Source of the DNA: Helianthus annuus
Lineage: Eukaryota > Streptophyta > Magnoliopsida > Asterales > Asteraceae
DNA length: 64,000 bases
NCBI RefSeq assembly: GCF_002127325.2
Contig: NC_035436.2
Location: forward strand, 117,790,771-117,854,770
Direction of reading: 5' to 3'
Part shown: positions 1 to 10,466 of the stretch, one piece after another
Layout: each line of letters starts with the position of its first letter
Numbering within the stretch: position 1 is the first letter of the stretch
The notes under the pieces: generated by a model
The model's database searches: none
What the model was told of the DNA's origin: nothing
What the model saw: only the letters and a program-made list of their open reading frames with translations
Made by a program: the position numbers and the translations under genes

Positions 1-653
1 ATAAACTTTCCGGAAGCTAAACTATGCACTAAAAAGCACCCGAAACTCACTTTAAATGCAGAATTCTACAAAATTCAGCCATAATTCAGCAGTAATTCAG
101 CTTTTAACACCAAAATATCATACAAAATTTATGAATTAGTGTCCAGAATAACTTACAAAGTGTCGGGAATTAAAACTGTCATAAAAGGGTGCTTCATACT
201 TAGTGAAACTGCGCAATTTAGCACTTTAACGAACCGTAACGAAACGAACAACCGGACACTACCCGAAATACCAAAATTTTCACTAGAAGCATTGTTTTAG
301 TGTTACGAAGCTAGTTATGGTCACCGAACATCATATTACATCTCATAAACACTAAATACAGAAAATACCTAACTAATACCATTACATTCCAACTAAATCA
401 TGTAACTAACAATTGAAATGTTACACTTTACCTCCCCCCCCTTGTTGGACGGTTGGGACAAGGGTCCCACATAGGGATTTTATTTGATTATTTTTGATCT
501 TATGTTGGAGTATATTCCAACAAATATACCATAAAAGATTTGGAGAATTTTATAAAATCCTAAACTAATAACACTTCATCATTCTTCATCTCCTAACTCA
601 CCATCAACCTCCTCCTTTCTCCTCTAACTCTCGGCTCAAACACCCCCATATAC
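1..653 (+). repeat. G1 5' LTR, upstream part (presumed)
   Basis: No ORF of note. The stretch is continuous, across the C1 insertion, with 6569-10162, which ends in TGACA directly before a primer-binding site, so it is best read as U3/R of the long G1 5' LTR. A TATAAAA-like box lies near 552 and is followed by CT-rich sequence resembling the transcript leaders in the G2 and G3 LTRs. TTGGACGG, TTGGGAC and GGGTCCCAC near 445-475 may be a degenerate version of the paired motifs seen in other families. The LTR start lies left of the window. Confidence 0.55.
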
Positions 654-1062
654 TGTTGATGCACTTAATGTCTATCGCCTTCGTCAATCCGAGTTGTAGT
701 GAAAAGCCGGAAGGAATCATGCGCGTATTGTCGTATTTAGTTAGAAATGGCAAGGTGGCAAACTTGTAATTAGTGTGAACTTTCACTAAGTTGCCTTGAC
801 CATATAAATAGGAGATATGTCATGATTTTAGTTAGACTTTGGTAAGATTTTAGAGATCTTGAGTTAGAATTTGGAGAAGACTTTCTAGAGAGAGAAAGTA
901 GAGAGAGAAAGTAGTGTAAACGTGAATCTTGTACCGAATTGTCATATTTCTCAATAGATTCTCGTTAGTAGTACGTTATCGTGTGTTCGGTCACTTACGT
1001 TCACGGATTCCGCACGTGAAACGTACGATACGCAATCGAACGGTGCCAAAACCGGTCCTACA
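654..1062 (+). repeat. C1 5' LTR
   Basis: Begins TGTTGATGCAC and ends GGTCCTACA. TATAAATA lies at 803-810. Upstream of it is an imperfect inverted repeat (GGCAAGGTGGCAAACTT against AAGTTGCCTTG). A GAGAGAAAGTA direct repeat lies near 885-915. It matches 6155-6563 over its full length. It lacks the CGYTYGAA motif found in the LTRs of C2 and C3. Confidence 0.95.
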
Positions 1063-1064
1063 AG

Positions 1065-1076
1065 TGGTATCAGAGC
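1065..1076 (+). other. C1 primer-binding site
   Basis: TGGTATCAGAGC, complementary to the 3' end of initiator Met tRNA, two bases after the LTR end, as in most plant copia elements. Confidence 0.9.
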
Positions 1077-1364
1077 TAGGAGCTCGATTGCTTGATCAAA
1101 CACGTAGTTCTCGTACAGATTTCAGCCGATTCAGAGCCAAATCAGATCCGAATTTCATCAATTTCATCACTTTCTACTCATTTCTTACATTTTTCATCGG
1201 TTTTCATCAAATTGAACGGGTAAACACGGTCCATTTCGTCTGATTTTTGGATATATTGTGCGAAATACATAGAATCAAAACCCTACCAAGTTTCAGCTCG
1301 AAATTCCGAGCCGTTTAGGAGTAATTGCGATTTTTCTGTCCGAATTTGCGTAAACTTTCAGCTT

Positions 1365-1926
1365 GGAACCGCCTTTGCGAACATCTGGAACCGCTCGTAA
1401 ATTCAGGACTGGAACCGCTCGAAATCAATGTCTTGAATCGCTCGTAATTGATTGATGTGGAACCGCTCCAAAATTTCAGCTATGAACCGCTCGTATGTTA
1501 AGTGCTGGAACCGCTCATGAGTCTAAGGTGTAGAACCGCTCGTATTTCAGATGTGTGAATCGCTTTTCTAACCTTCGTGTGAACCGCTTATTGGTCAACC
1601 TTGGAACCGCTCATACATCATAGTATTGATCCGCTTATTTGAACATCATTGGATCGCTTATACAAACAACTTTTGGGATCGCTTATCCGATCGGTTGAAA
1701 CCGCTTATTCGGAAGAATCAGGATCGCTCGAAAGATCGTGTGATCCACTCGAAGGATCAGTTCTATTTGATCGAAAGATAGTTGGGTTCGCTCGAAAGAT
1801 AGATTGTTGGTCCGCTCGAAGTGACAATCGGGCCCGCTCGATCGAACAAAGTGTAGATCGCTTATTAGACATTTATCTGGATCGCTTTTTGATCAGTTCC
1901 TGGATCGCTTATCCGAAATTATCTGG
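1365..1926 (+). repeat. C1 leader array of CGCTCGAAA-type units
   Basis: About 23 degenerate units of roughly 21-26 bp fill the leader between PBS and gag. The core runs from GGAACCGCTCG at the 5' end to GGATCGCTCGAAAGAT and GGATCGCTTAT further on. The spacer sequence varies but the core is kept. The array stops about 60 bp before the gag ATG. C2 (39373-39664) and C3 (62490-62785) have arrays in the same place with cores CGTTTGAAA and CGCTTGAAA. Stop codons occur in it, so it is not coding. Confidence 0.9.
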
Positions 1927-1985
1927 ACCACATATCAGTAAAGTCTGATCCAAGTGTCCATCGTGTAGTTTCACTTAACCGAATC

Positions 1986-2651
1986 ATGGATATAGATTTC
2001 TTTAATATGACTCGAGAAACAGTTGATAAAAGAAATGTATTAAAGAAAGAATTTGATTTATTTTCAGGTTATCCAGGAGAAAACACTAAGGATATCATCG
2101 AGAGATATAGACTTCTTGTTCGTTCAATGCATAAAGTTGGTATAACTAAAGAACCAGCAGAATGGGTTGAAAAGTTTGTCAGTGCTTTACCGAAAGATGA
2201 ATGGGGAGATTACATCTTGAACCTGAAGAGTTCTGGAGAATTTTCTCAACTGACGATTTGTCCACTCGTTGAAAGAATTGAAGAACATATGAGGATTAAT
2301 GATGAAAAGAAGAAAAACGAAAATAGTGATCAAAGGGCAAAGGAAGAAAAGGATTCAAGAGTTGGAGAATCTGTGAAGAATGCATCAGTGTGTTTCAAAT
2401 GTGACAACTTTAAGACTTATAATGACAAACTCGAAGAAATTGCAAAAAGTTTGGCATTGGAGATCAAGAAGTTGACAGATGAGAAGCAAGCTGATGATAA
2501 ACAGATTCTTATGATTCAGGAAATGTGTGAGAAACTAAAAGTTGAAAATGACAAACTGTTGGGTAATTTGAACAGTTTGACATCAGAAAACAAAGTTTTG
2601 AAAGAGAAAGAAAAAAACTTTGAAAGCAAAAAGAAATCCTCAGAAAAATGA
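1986..2651 (+). CDS. C1 gag, N-terminal frame (partial UBN2, coiled coil)
   Basis: 222 codons including the stop. The start context CCGAATCATGGA is shared with the C3 gag start at 62817, which supports this ATG. Residues about 20-105 match the C-terminal half of UBN2/retrotran_gag_2 (KKEFDLFSGYPGEN, IERYRLL, PAEWVEKF, KDEWGDYI), the capsid-like part of copia gag. Compared with C3, about 130 N-terminal residues (the GIEEYHGWKNRF portion) are missing. Residues about 135-220 are a charged, Leu-heptad coiled coil. The frame ends at a stop created by one extra A in an A-run near 2643-2647; C2 reads through the equivalent position. The rest of gag continues in the next frame. Gag would form cytoplasmic virus-like particles; whether this truncated form assembles is unknown. 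Confidence 0.85.
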   Translation: MDIDFFNMTRETVDKRNVLKKEFDLFSGYPGENTKDIIERYRLLVRSMHKVGITKEPAEWVEKFVSALPKDEWGDYILNLKSSGEFSQLTICPLVERIEEHMRINDEKKKNENSDQRAKEEKDSRVGESVKNASVCFKCDNFKTYNDKLEEIAKSLALEIKKLTDEKQADDKQILMIQEMCEKLKVENDKLLGNLNSLTSENKVLKEKEKNFESKKKSSEK

Positions 2652-4095
2652 AGATTTCTGGATAAAACTTGAAAATAAGAATTTGAAAGCTAATGAATCA
2701 AAATTTCAAGAACAGATAAAAGCTTTGGAAAATGAAAAGTCTGTTCTTGAAAATTTGAAAAATGAAAATGAAAAAACAATCAAGTCTCATTTTGGGAGAA
2801 TATCTCAGCTTGAAAGGGAAGCTGAGAATTCGAGGAACAGAATTGATGAACTTGAAAAGAAGTTGATCGGTTTTGTGACTTCATCTGACAAGTTGAATAT
2901 TCCTTGTCCAAAACCAATCAACTCTGTTCCAATAAGTGACGATGTCACAAACTTTGACAATGTCAAAGTTGAAGATTGTGATGAGAAATCTGATGATGTA
3001 AATACAAAAATTGAAAAACAAAAATTGTTTTTAGAATTAAAAGAAAAATTCAAAAATACTGTTTTGCAATCTACTGAAACAGGTGAATGCTCAACGCAAA
3101 AACCTGTTAAGAAGATTGTAGAACAGAAACAAAAAGTTAAAAATTTGAAAAATGCTCAAAAAGAAAATAAAAGCTCATCAGATCGATCATCCAATCGAAA
3201 TCAAAAACCAAAAAAATTGAAAACCGAAAACTCAAAAATTGTTGGTAATAAGTGGTGCAGGTCAGACCACAGTGCTCAAAAGCCAAATCCAACAATCAAG
3301 AGGAGGAAGGAGTATCATCACGCTAGACAATGCTTTGATCTAAGCGTTTGGTATGAAAATGGTGATTGGTACGATAACAGAATGTGCTACAAATGTGGAT
3401 ATCAAGGACACATTGCTGTTAACTGCCAGAGACAGAGATTTGAGACAAGAAGATGCTATAATTGCCAAATCCAAGGACACATTGCCAGGGATTGCCCAAG
3501 GAAATCAAGTGAAAGATTGAGGGTTAATTCTCAGAAGTTGGCAAAGAAACCAGTCACTGTCAAGCCCAAGAAACTGAAAGTTTCAGAACAGAATGTCAAA
3601 GAACAGAAGGTCCAAGAACCTAAAGTTCAAGAAACGAAAGTGAAGCTTTCTCAAGGGCAGAAAGACAAACTGAGGAAGAAGAGGAAGAAAGCACGAGAGT
3701 ATCTCGAGAAGATTTTGTCCTCGGGTTCACCCGACAGATCGAATAAGAGTGCTGATGAATCGATTCACTCGACAACAAAGTCAAGTAAACCGAATTCGTC
3801 AGATGCAAATCTGAGGACAAAAGAGGAGATAAAGAAGAAGGAGAAAAAGGTCGGCGATGAATCTGACATGTCGAAGTCAGACAAGCCACCTTCAGGCGAT
3901 GAATCTGGCTCGTCAAAGTCAGACAAGCCACATTCAGGCAATGATTCTGGTTCGTCAAAACCAGAAGAGCCGGTTATTGAGGTAAAATCTGAGAATTCAG
4001 GTTTAACAATGGATGATACGAACTTTCCTCCATTGCTAAACAAGAATTCAAAATCACCCAAGGACAGTCAGGCTTGGGTGAAACTTTTCAAATGA
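2620..4095 (+). CDS. C1 gag, C-terminal frame (coiled coil, two zinc knuckles)
   Basis: Open frame homologous to C2 gag over its whole length; homologous sequence begins at about 2647, after the frameshift. Order: long Lys/Glu-rich coiled coil to about residue 95; a conserved CPKPINSVP segment near residue 108; a basic region; the ECHHxR-like block SLxxWYENGDWY; two CCHC knuckles, CYKCGYQGHIAVNC (about 256-269) and CYNCQIQGHIARDC (about 279-292), which would bind nucleic acid; a Lys-rich tail; three Ser/Asp-rich repeats of GDESGSSKSDKP type; and the C-terminal block MDDTNFPPLLNKNSKSPKD, also conserved in C2. It ends at TGA 4093-4095. No protease follows. Confidence 0.88.
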   Translation: MKAKRNPQKNEDFWIKLENKNLKANESKFQEQIKALENEKSVLENLKNENEKTIKSHFGRISQLEREAENSRNRIDELEKKLIGFVTSSDKLNIPCPKPINSVPISDDVTNFDNVKVEDCDEKSDDVNTKIEKQKLFLELKEKFKNTVLQSTETGECSTQKPVKKIVEQKQKVKNLKNAQKENKSSSDRSSNRNQKPKKLKTENSKIVGNKWCRSDHSAQKPNPTIKRRKEYHHARQCFDLSVWYENGDWYDNRMCYKCGYQGHIAVNCQRQRFETRRCYNCQIQGHIARDCPRKSSERLRVNSQKLAKKPVTVKPKKLKVSEQNVKEQKVQEPKVQETKVKLSQGQKDKLRKKRKKAREYLEKILSSGSPDRSNKSADESIHSTTKSSKPNSSDANLRTKEEIKKKEKKVGDESDMSKSDKPPSGDESGSSKSDKPHSGNDSGSSKPEEPVIEVKSENSGLTMDDTNFPPLLNKNSKSPKDSQAWVKLFK

Positions 4096-6140
4096 AAAAC
4101 CTGACTTGCCGGAGTTCCCAGGTTGGTAAGCGTGGAACATGAATCGGCACATTTCTTGAGAAATTTCACTCTGGTGATTTTTCGTCTTTCAAAAGATAAA
4201 TCAGGGACATTAATTTGTACTTGATTCATCTTTCATAAAAGTAGTAATTTGTAAAACAAAGTGATGAAATCCCGAGTTTATGAAATGTCACACAAAACTA
4301 ATTTTCCGGAAAAACCATTTTGATTAAAACAAACTTAAGTGTTTTGAAATCTAAATAGGTAAATAGTTTTGTTGTGAGGGGGAGTTCTGATTGTTTACGC
4401 CAAGTAGATGGAGAATTGAAGTGATTCTCATCAAGTTGTCAACTTTGTACAGTTTGTTTCAAATTTTCTCAGAAAATCAAAATTGAAACATATTTTGATT
4501 TTAGGGGGAGAAAAATTTAAAAAAATTAGAAAATTTGAAAAAGTCAAAAACATCGAAAAATTTAAAAATGAGTTTTGTTGATAAAAGAGGAAATGATAGT
4601 AAATCAGTGGACTATCACAGCATGCTAAGGAAATGAAATGTCAAATGTGATAAACGGTCTCACTAAAGATGTGACGATAGGCTCAGCTAGACTAGTAGAT
4701 TTGCGATAACGATACAAATATAAATGAAAGAGCCTAGTTCTAGTGGGAAACATGGTTGAAAGCATAGTACTTAGTTTTGTCCTTCTTGACTGTGTGCCTG
4801 CTCAGTAATCGCTAATTGTCGAAAGACATAAAACTGGTTAAGTTTGTGAACTTTCACTACTTTGCTGAAAAATCGCTGTGATTGTGCATTTCATTTTGCA
4901 AAGATTTAAACTTGTTTGATTTCTTTATTTTGTTTAAGCATCGGACATCCTCTGCGTATACGGGAGTATCGACCTGGATGTTGTTGCCTAAACGTTCTGA
5001 TTTATTTTCTTTGGTGTTTCGTTTAAGCTTTGGACCTCCTCTGCGTATACGGGAGTATCGACCTGGTGGTTAAAGCCTAAACAACTTCAACTTGTTTTGT
5101 TTTCTTATTTTGTTTAAACATTGGACTTTCTCTGCGTATACGGAAGTATCGACCTGATTGTTAATGTTTAAACATTCTGCTTTGTTTTCGCACATATCAC
5201 AGTTGATGAAAGTTTAAAGGCATTACTTGAGTTAGTGTATTGCATGATGAGGGGATATGCTGAGATCGTGGGGTCCATAAGAACTTAGTGCATAATTAAT
5301 ATACCTTAAACGTATCGGTAAGCATTTCGAAAGTTTTTAGATTGAGCTTAAGTGGACAATTATATCGTCAATCTACGTGAATCGTTTAGAACTTAAAATG
5401 TCTAAAAAGCTTAACGGTGCTTGTGATGTGTCTCAAAAACTGATATGATCCTCTTACACAAACTCACAAAAATATGTGTGTACATATTTCATTTCTGCAT
5501 TTTATTTCTGCATTTATGTTTCTTATTTTCAAAAATTCAAAAAGATTTTCGACAACTGATGTTGGAGAGCTGACATTCAAAATCTCAAAGGCTAAACATG
5601 ATGAACAGACAGGTTGGTTAATTGATTTGAAATGTTTAAGATGATTCATTAATTTGAATCAGAAATTGAAATTGAAATGTTTCGAATTAGTTTGATAAAG
5701 TGTTAAATGTGATAATTCTCAAACGTTTAGTTGATTCATTAAGTCGAATCACAACTTTATTGGTTTGTAATAGAGAGTTTGAGATGTGTAGGTTTCAGAA
5801 TTTGTTGATACGAAAAGCCAGACTACGATCCCGACAGCCGAGTCTAAGGGGGAGTCCGAAGACGAGCTCAACGCTAAAGGAGCTTGTATCTGGAAAGCCA
5901 GGTGTCGATCCCAAAAGCACGGAAGCTTGACGAAAGCGGGAGCCTGAAGATTCTGAAGAAAATACAGATCCTCTGGGATTCTGTTCGAACAAGAGTATTT
6001 GAAGACTCTCACTAAAGATTCCGTCAACATCCAAGGGGGAGTTTGTTAGTGCAGCTCTCTGTCGACTACATCTTCGTTCGAGTCTCTCAAATAGAAAGTC
6101 AAGTCGCTACGAGTTTCACTACAGATTGACTACGGCAATA
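4096..6140 (+). other. C1 3' internal region, non-coding, pol absent
   Basis: Two kilobases between gag and PPT in a place where copia elements carry pol. I find no integrase, RT or RNase H motif on either strand. The first part (4096-4600) and the 90-bp repeats are recognisable in C2 on the other strand (34832-36527), so this pol-less layout is shared by a family and is not a one-off deletion. A short GGGGGAG tract near 4380 and another near 5848 precede non-coding sequence; their role is unknown. Confidence 0.75.
4918..5190 (+). repeat. C1 threefold 90-bp tandem repeat with CTGCGTATACGG core
   Basis: Three units of 80-90 bp, each with a T-rich TTTGTTTAAGC start, then CTCTGCGTATACGG followed by AGTATCGACCTG and a GCCTAAAC-like end. 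The cores lie near 4950, 5040 and 5135. The core contains the palindrome GTATAC. C2 keeps the same core near 35492-35527, and a decayed copy near 35664-35692. Function unknown; conservation in a non-coding region suggests a cis role. Confidence 0.8.
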
Positions 6141-6154
6141 TCCAAGGGGGAGAT
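6141..6154 (+). other. C1 polypurine tract
   Basis: TCCAAGGGGGAGAT directly before the 3' LTR; the expected plus-strand primer. A very similar GGGGGAG tract lies at 6032-6040, about 120 bp upstream. Confidence 0.85.
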
Positions 6155-6563
6155 TGTTGATGCACTTAATGTCTATCGCCTTCGTCAATCCGAGTTGTAG
6201 TGAAAAGCCGGAAGGAATCATGCGCGTATTGTCGTATTTAGTTAGAAATGGCAAGGTGGCAAACTTGTAATTAGTGTGAACTTTCACTAAGTTGCCTTGA
6301 CCATATAAATAGGAGATATGTCATGATTTTAGTTAGACTTTGGTAAGATTTTAGAGATCTTGAGTTAGAATTTGGAGAAGACTTTCTAGAGAGAGAAAGT
6401 AGAGAGAGAAAGTAGTGTAAACGTGAATCTTGTACCGAATTGTCATATTTCTCAATAGATTCTCGTTAGTAGTACGTTATCGTGTGTTCGGTCACTTACG
6501 TTCACGGATTCCGCACGTGAAACGTACGATACGCAATCGAACGGTGCCAAAACCGGTCCTACA
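6155..6563 (+). repeat. C1 3' LTR
   Basis: 409 bp, no difference from 654-1062 found by eye. TATAAATA at 6304-6311. Followed by TSD TATAC at 6564-6568. Confidence 0.95.
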
Positions 6564-7313
6564 TATACACACATCATTTTCACTTCATTTACAACCATTT
6601 CAAGGCCATTACAAGGTGTATGGAGATCATCTAAGAAGGCTTGAAGTGTAGGAACTTGAAGGACCACCTTGTGGAGCTTTTAACCTCTCATTTTCTTCCA
6701 TAATCATCATCTTCATTCTTATGCCACTTCCCTAGCCATTAGAGCTAGTAGTAAGCTTCGTGATCTTGTTTTTACTTCTAATCATAATGGTTAAAGTGTT
6801 ATGTAAGTGGTTAAACACAAAAATCACAAAGAAATAAGAAGATGATCAATAACATAAAGCTAAATAACATGAAATCTAAGATGATTAAGTGTATGTATGA
6901 AACTTGTTTGTGGATTTCTTATGTTTATGATGTTGATCATCATAATAACCTTGCTAGATGATGATTAAAAACATGATCTAGCAAGTATAAGGATGGATCT
7001 TGAAGAAATCATAATGATCATCCTTTATGTTTCACATGAACTTGAAAATAAAAATGTTTTAGAGTATGATGATGGTTTATGTTAAAAATCTTGTAAATAG
7101 ATGATTATAAAAATAATTTTCTCAAGAAACCAAGTTTATCTTCAAGATTTACAAAGTCATGGTTTCTAAGTAAACTAATCATATTTTTAGTGTTTAAACA
7201 AGACTAGAAACATGTTTGTAACAAGAAAAATACAAAGGTGTTATTTTTGGAAAAATCATCTTACAAGTTGTAAATGACTAAATCTTTCAAGAAAGTGATT
7301 TACAAACAAATAA

Positions 7314-7846
7314 GGGGAATTGGCCTGTAATAATCCCACCTAGACCTTATTGGCCATTAATAATCTTGCCTCGGAATATTCCCCCCCACCAGTCCCACCT
7401 TTAACCTATTTTTCCTACAATGGTCCTCCGTTAAAAAACTTAACGAAGTTAAGCTTTTTTTCCAAATTACGAACAGATTTTTTAGGCTTTTGATCAGAAC
7501 GATGATACAAGTCCATTGATGTAAAACTTACTTCGAAATGGTGCTCCAAGTGACTTGATTTTGGTTAATTAGAAATTTAAACACCCGAATTGAAGCGTCG
7601 TTTTCATCGTTTGGAGAACCATTTCGAGGCAAGTTTTACATCAATGGACTCGTATCGTCGTTCTAATCAAAAGCCTTAAAAAATATGTTTGTAATTTGGA
7701 AAAATGCTTAACTCCGTTAAGTTTTTTTAACGGGGGACCATTGTAGGAAAAATAGGTGAAAGGTGGGACTGGTGGCGGGAATATTCTGAGGTGGGATTAT
7801 TAATGGCCAATACGGTCTAGGTGGGTTTATTACAGACCAATTTCCC
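7314..7846. mobile_element. Foldback element, MULE-like, 9-bp TSD
   Basis: 533 bp with terminal inverted repeats of about 140 bp. The left end reads GGGGAATTGGCCTGTAATAA; the right end, on the other strand, reads GGGAAATTGGTCTGTAATAA. The arms stay paired through CCACCTAGACC, the CCACCAGTCCCACCTTT block and AACTTAACGAAGTTAAGC. The perfect 9-bp direct repeat AACAAATAA flanks it (7305-7313 and 7847-7855). A 9-bp TSD is typical of Mutator-like elements. There is no transposase, so it is non-autonomous. Confidence 0.88.
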
Positions 7847-9901
7847 AACAAATAACCATGTTTTAAAGGGTAACTAAACCTACTAAATAACATGGTAAGT
7901 TACTACAAGTTTTTACAAAATTTCAAGTTCATGATGTAGTGTAATTTACATGATCTTGGCGTATCGTAAGTCTTGATTGAGCTGTTGATGATTGATGATG
8001 ATTTTAAAAGAAAATGATATGCTTTGAAAGCATGGAAACCTCCATTTTAAGGGGAAACTAAGGCAAAATTTTTGTAGAAATTAATCACTTAGAAAAATAT
8101 TTCTAAACAAAGTGTTTATAAGTAAATTTTGAACTTGGTTTCATATAAAAGTTTGCCATAATTTTTATTACAAAAATTACAAACATTGGAGGTTTATTTT
8201 GACAAATAAAAGTGACTAAGTATATATTTAGGAAAATATATTTAGATATCACAATATGTGTGTTACTTGTATATTATGTGTAGTAGTTATATTATTTTAG
8301 GAATTTGAAAATAATATAGCACACAAATATACCAAAATTTGGAATACAAAATACTACCAAAATTCCAAGAAAACACATATATGAATTATACCCGAATACC
8401 GGACAATCGGACGAACGGACTTATGGACTATAAGTAATATATTCCGGAAATAAATCTGTACCTTAACAAACGTGACGAACGGTATTTTTGAAACCGAGGA
8501 AACGGCAAGACATGAATTTCTACAAGTATTACAAAAATATATCATATTTTTGTCAAATAGAAAATAGATTATTTTAATGGAGAAAAATATATATATTTTC
8601 TTAACAAGATAAAAATATATTATTTTGGGGTGAAGACTAGAAAAATATATTTTCTAATAATCTTAAAAATATAAGTTATTTTTGAGATTTATATGGAAAT
8701 ATACTTATTTTTGCCAAATAAATTTATAGATATTTTTTCTATAAAAATCCACTCAAAATATGTATATTTTGAGAATATAATGTGGTGATTTTTAGTTGTC
8801 TAGAAATAATATTACGGAAAAATAATCACAAGTTTAAGTATAAAATACTTAATTAATACAAGAAAATACGTATCCACATACGTATAAATACATACCGGAA
8901 TACACCACTAATACTTGACAAAATACACAAATATGAATATGCACAAATACAAGTACTCCTATGCTTGGAAAGTATACATGTGTATAAAATATATACTAGA
9001 CCAAGTTGGAAATATATTACTTTAACAATATTCCAATAATGGATAAATATAATTTAAGTTAAAATATTATTATTTTAACTAATAATTATACCTTGGAATT
9101 ATATAATACATCAAGGATGTAACTCAAAATATATCAATGGTTCCAAAATAAGTCTTAATGAACAACTGAGATTAATAGTCGTTACACGACCTAAACGTTT
9201 AATAAAACATAGTACATGTGTAGGTAGTGATACGACACGCTAAGCAAATCCGGTGAAGTTTACGGCGCAGGATACGCAAAGTTGTGAGTTCATGTCCCCA
9301 CTTTAAACTTTTACTTGTTTTCTAAACTTGGGGAAAATACATGTGCTATGGTATGTTGAATACAAAAACTAAGGAATGATACTTTAGATCATGTCACGAA
9401 TAGGGTGCCATAAGCACCATTAATCAGTTACATACCAAGACCGCAGAACAAAAGGTTAGATCTAATGGGTTTCAGGCAACCACACTCTTGGCCACACTTT
9501 TATCAAGCAGTGATTTTGTGTCTCTAGTCGTGAATCGACAAGTAAAAATGCCTATGGTTTGGATGCTTCCTATGTCGTGTCACATGTTAATGGCCTTGCA
9601 AACCATTAGCGATCTCGATTTCCTTACATTTACAGAAGTACTTATTTACAAATTACATACCATGTTTTCTATAGCGAATGTTTAAATGTTTACACAAAAC
9701 TGCATGAATTCACACCAACATTATGTTGATGATTTTCCAAAACTCACATGTATTTCAGGTAACTAAAGTGGATGTACGCATGGTCTCACCCTTGCTCAAG
9801 AATGTCGTTTGTGTTTTTAGTTACTATATGTCAAGACTCCTATGCCCGTTTTGCTGGGTTTGGTTGTTATGTCCCATCCTGTGTGGTGATATAAGGATCA
9901 A

Positions 9902-9999
9902 AACCTTTATGTTTATCTTTGAATAATGTTGTAAACTTTTCAGACAATATAACCTTTTTGTTTATCTTTGAATAATGTTGTAAACTTTTCAGACAATAT
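9902..9999 (+). repeat. 49-bp tandem duplication in G1 LTR
   Basis: Two adjacent 49-bp copies (9902-9950 and 9951-9999), each with GTTTATCTTTGAATAATG and AACTTTTCAGACAATAT, differing at about one position. Probably replication slippage. Confidence 0.9.
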
Positions 10000-10165
10000 T
10001 TTGTGTTGTGATGTAAACCCAAACTTAACTTATGTTTTAAGTTATGTAATGTTAATGGCATTTGGAGTTATTTTATGATCATGTAGTATGTTTACCATTC
10101 GTATGCAATGAGAACCTTTCAAGATCACACCTCGTGCTTCCGCCTTAGAAAAGGGTGTGACAGAT

Positions 10166-10177
10166 TGGTATCAGAGC
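10166..10177 (+). other. G1 primer-binding site
   Basis: TGGTATCAGAGC, followed by TGCG, three bases after the LTR terminus TGACA; matches initiator Met tRNA as in Tekay/Del chromoviruses. Confidence 0.85.
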
Positions 10178-10319
10178 TGCGATTGTAGTGAACCATGATT
10201 CCTTCTCGAGTCTAGACTACAATCTTTAGGATTCTCTCACGAAAACAATTTTTCAAAAGTTTTCATTGCATAAAACTTTCCACGACATCCACTACCTGAA
10301 ACTGTTTTCGAAGAGTCAA

Positions 10320-10460
10320 GTAAGGACACTTCGAGACTTAGGGTGCACTGGAGTAGCACTTGTCTTTGACAGAGAATTACTTGCAACAATGTGTATAATT
10401 ATTTGTATATTAATTAAGTAATAATTAATATATACATATACTATGAATAAGATATTACAG
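10320..10460 (+). other. Possible intron in G1 leader
   Basis: A GTAAGG donor at 10320 and a TATTACAG acceptor ending at 10460 enclose 141 bp of AT-rich DNA, directly before the ATG of the acidic ORF. Inference from splice signals only. Confidence 0.35.
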
Positions 10461-10466
10461 GTACAC

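Larger units (their letters stand above)
654..6563 (+). mobile_element. C1, gag-only copia-type LTR retrotransposon
   Basis: Complete insertion with two 409-bp LTRs, the 5-bp TSD TATAC (649-653 and 6564-6568), a tRNA-iMet PBS and a polypurine tract. The internal region encodes only gag (the C-terminal half of UBN2, a coiled coil and two CCHC knuckles). No protease, integrase, RT or RNase H reading frame is visible in its 5.1 kb. The LTRs appear identical by eye, so insertion is recent. Such structures are known as non-autonomous TR-GAG-like elements; mobilisation in trans is inferred. Confidence 0.93.
6569..10162 (+). repeat. G1 5' LTR, downstream part
   Basis: AT-rich non-coding DNA that continues the sequence cut by C1 and ends AAGGGTGTGACA, four bases short of a PBS. 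It includes the 533-bp foldback insertion. With the left part, the LTR is more than 3.7 kb long, matching G2 and G3. The end (CTTCCGCC then GGGTGTGACA) resembles the LTR ends of G2 and G3. No convincing ORF; the short frames at 9488-9926 have no recognisable features. Confidence 0.65.

Noticed and set aside
929..1243. 104-codon ORF across the C1 LTR end
   Set aside because: It starts at a non-ATG codon, runs over LTR, PBS and leader, and has no motif; chance frame.
1365..1926. CRISPR-like array of short repeats
   Set aside because: Units are degenerate, spacers are not constant in length, and the setting is a plant retrotransposon leader.
2805..4061. Several minus-strand ORFs opposite C1 gag, and plus-strand ones opposite C2 gag
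   Set aside because: Antisense shadows of Lys/Glu- and Ser-rich gag; both elements show them only because the sense frames are conserved.
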